DNA of 6,374 nt. It comes from an uncultured Blastococcus sp. Its GTDB lineage: Bacteria; Actinomycetota; Actinomycetes; Mycobacteriales; Antricoccaceae. The position numbers were made by a program, and so were the translations under genes. Below the pieces are notes generated by a model. That model made no database searches. It was not told the DNA's origin and saw only the letters and a list, made by a program, of their open reading frames with translations. The stretch is taken from contig CAMIGT010000085.1 of assembly GCA_946221975.1 (NCBI GenBank), forward strand, positions 1 to 6,374, read 5' to 3'. This document shows positions 5,364 to 6,374 of the stretch, in pieces (position 1 is the first letter of the stretch; each line of letters starts with the position of its first letter).

Positions 5364-6374
<1,011 letters not shown>

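Overview
The window is a densely coded stretch of a high-GC chromosome. G/C-rich third positions, GTG/TTG starts, 4-base stop/start overlaps and a clustered intergenic repeat around CTCGACCACC all point to an actinobacterium. I cannot name the genus from sequence alone. No rRNA, tRNA, CRISPR array, insertion sequence or phage gene is visible, and no stretch over 300 bases lacks a gene.

Left part, minus strand (about 1-2153): a tandem intergenic repeat lies at 1-112. It is followed by a two-gene unit read leftward: a serine hydrolase of the class C beta-lactamase/family VIII esterase type (897-2153), then a TauE/SafE-type membrane transporter (123-881) whose ribosome binding site overlaps the hydrolase stop codon.

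Middle, plus strand (2280-5270): across a 126-base divergent spacer with small repeats runs a compact four-gene unit. It holds an EamA-type drug/metabolite exporter, glutamyl-queuosine tRNA(Asp) synthetase (gluQ), a short HipA-like kinase and a DUF3037 protein. gluQ/kinase and kinase/DUF3037 each overlap by 4 bases, so translation is probably coupled. The kinase keeps recognisable catalytic residues but is only 256 aa and has no HipB-type antitoxin gene beside it.

Right part (5271-6374): a spacer with an extended -10 promoter and a leader hairpin precedes a YhhQ/DUF165-type queuosine-precursor transporter (5364-6023). Converging on it, and overlapping its end by 16 bases, is the C-terminal part of tRNA-guanine transglycosylase (tgt, minus strand, cut by the window edge).

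Biological reading: gluQ, yhhQ and tgt are three steps of queuosine metabolism: precursor uptake, base exchange at tRNA position 34, and glutamylation of Q34 in tRNA(Asp). The locus therefore looks like a queuosine salvage/modification island. The most interesting item is the HipA-like kinase/DUF3037 pair inside this island, coupled to an aminoacyl-tRNA-synthetase paralogue. Classical HipA kinases inactivate aminoacyl-tRNA synthetases, so a functional link is attractive but unproven.
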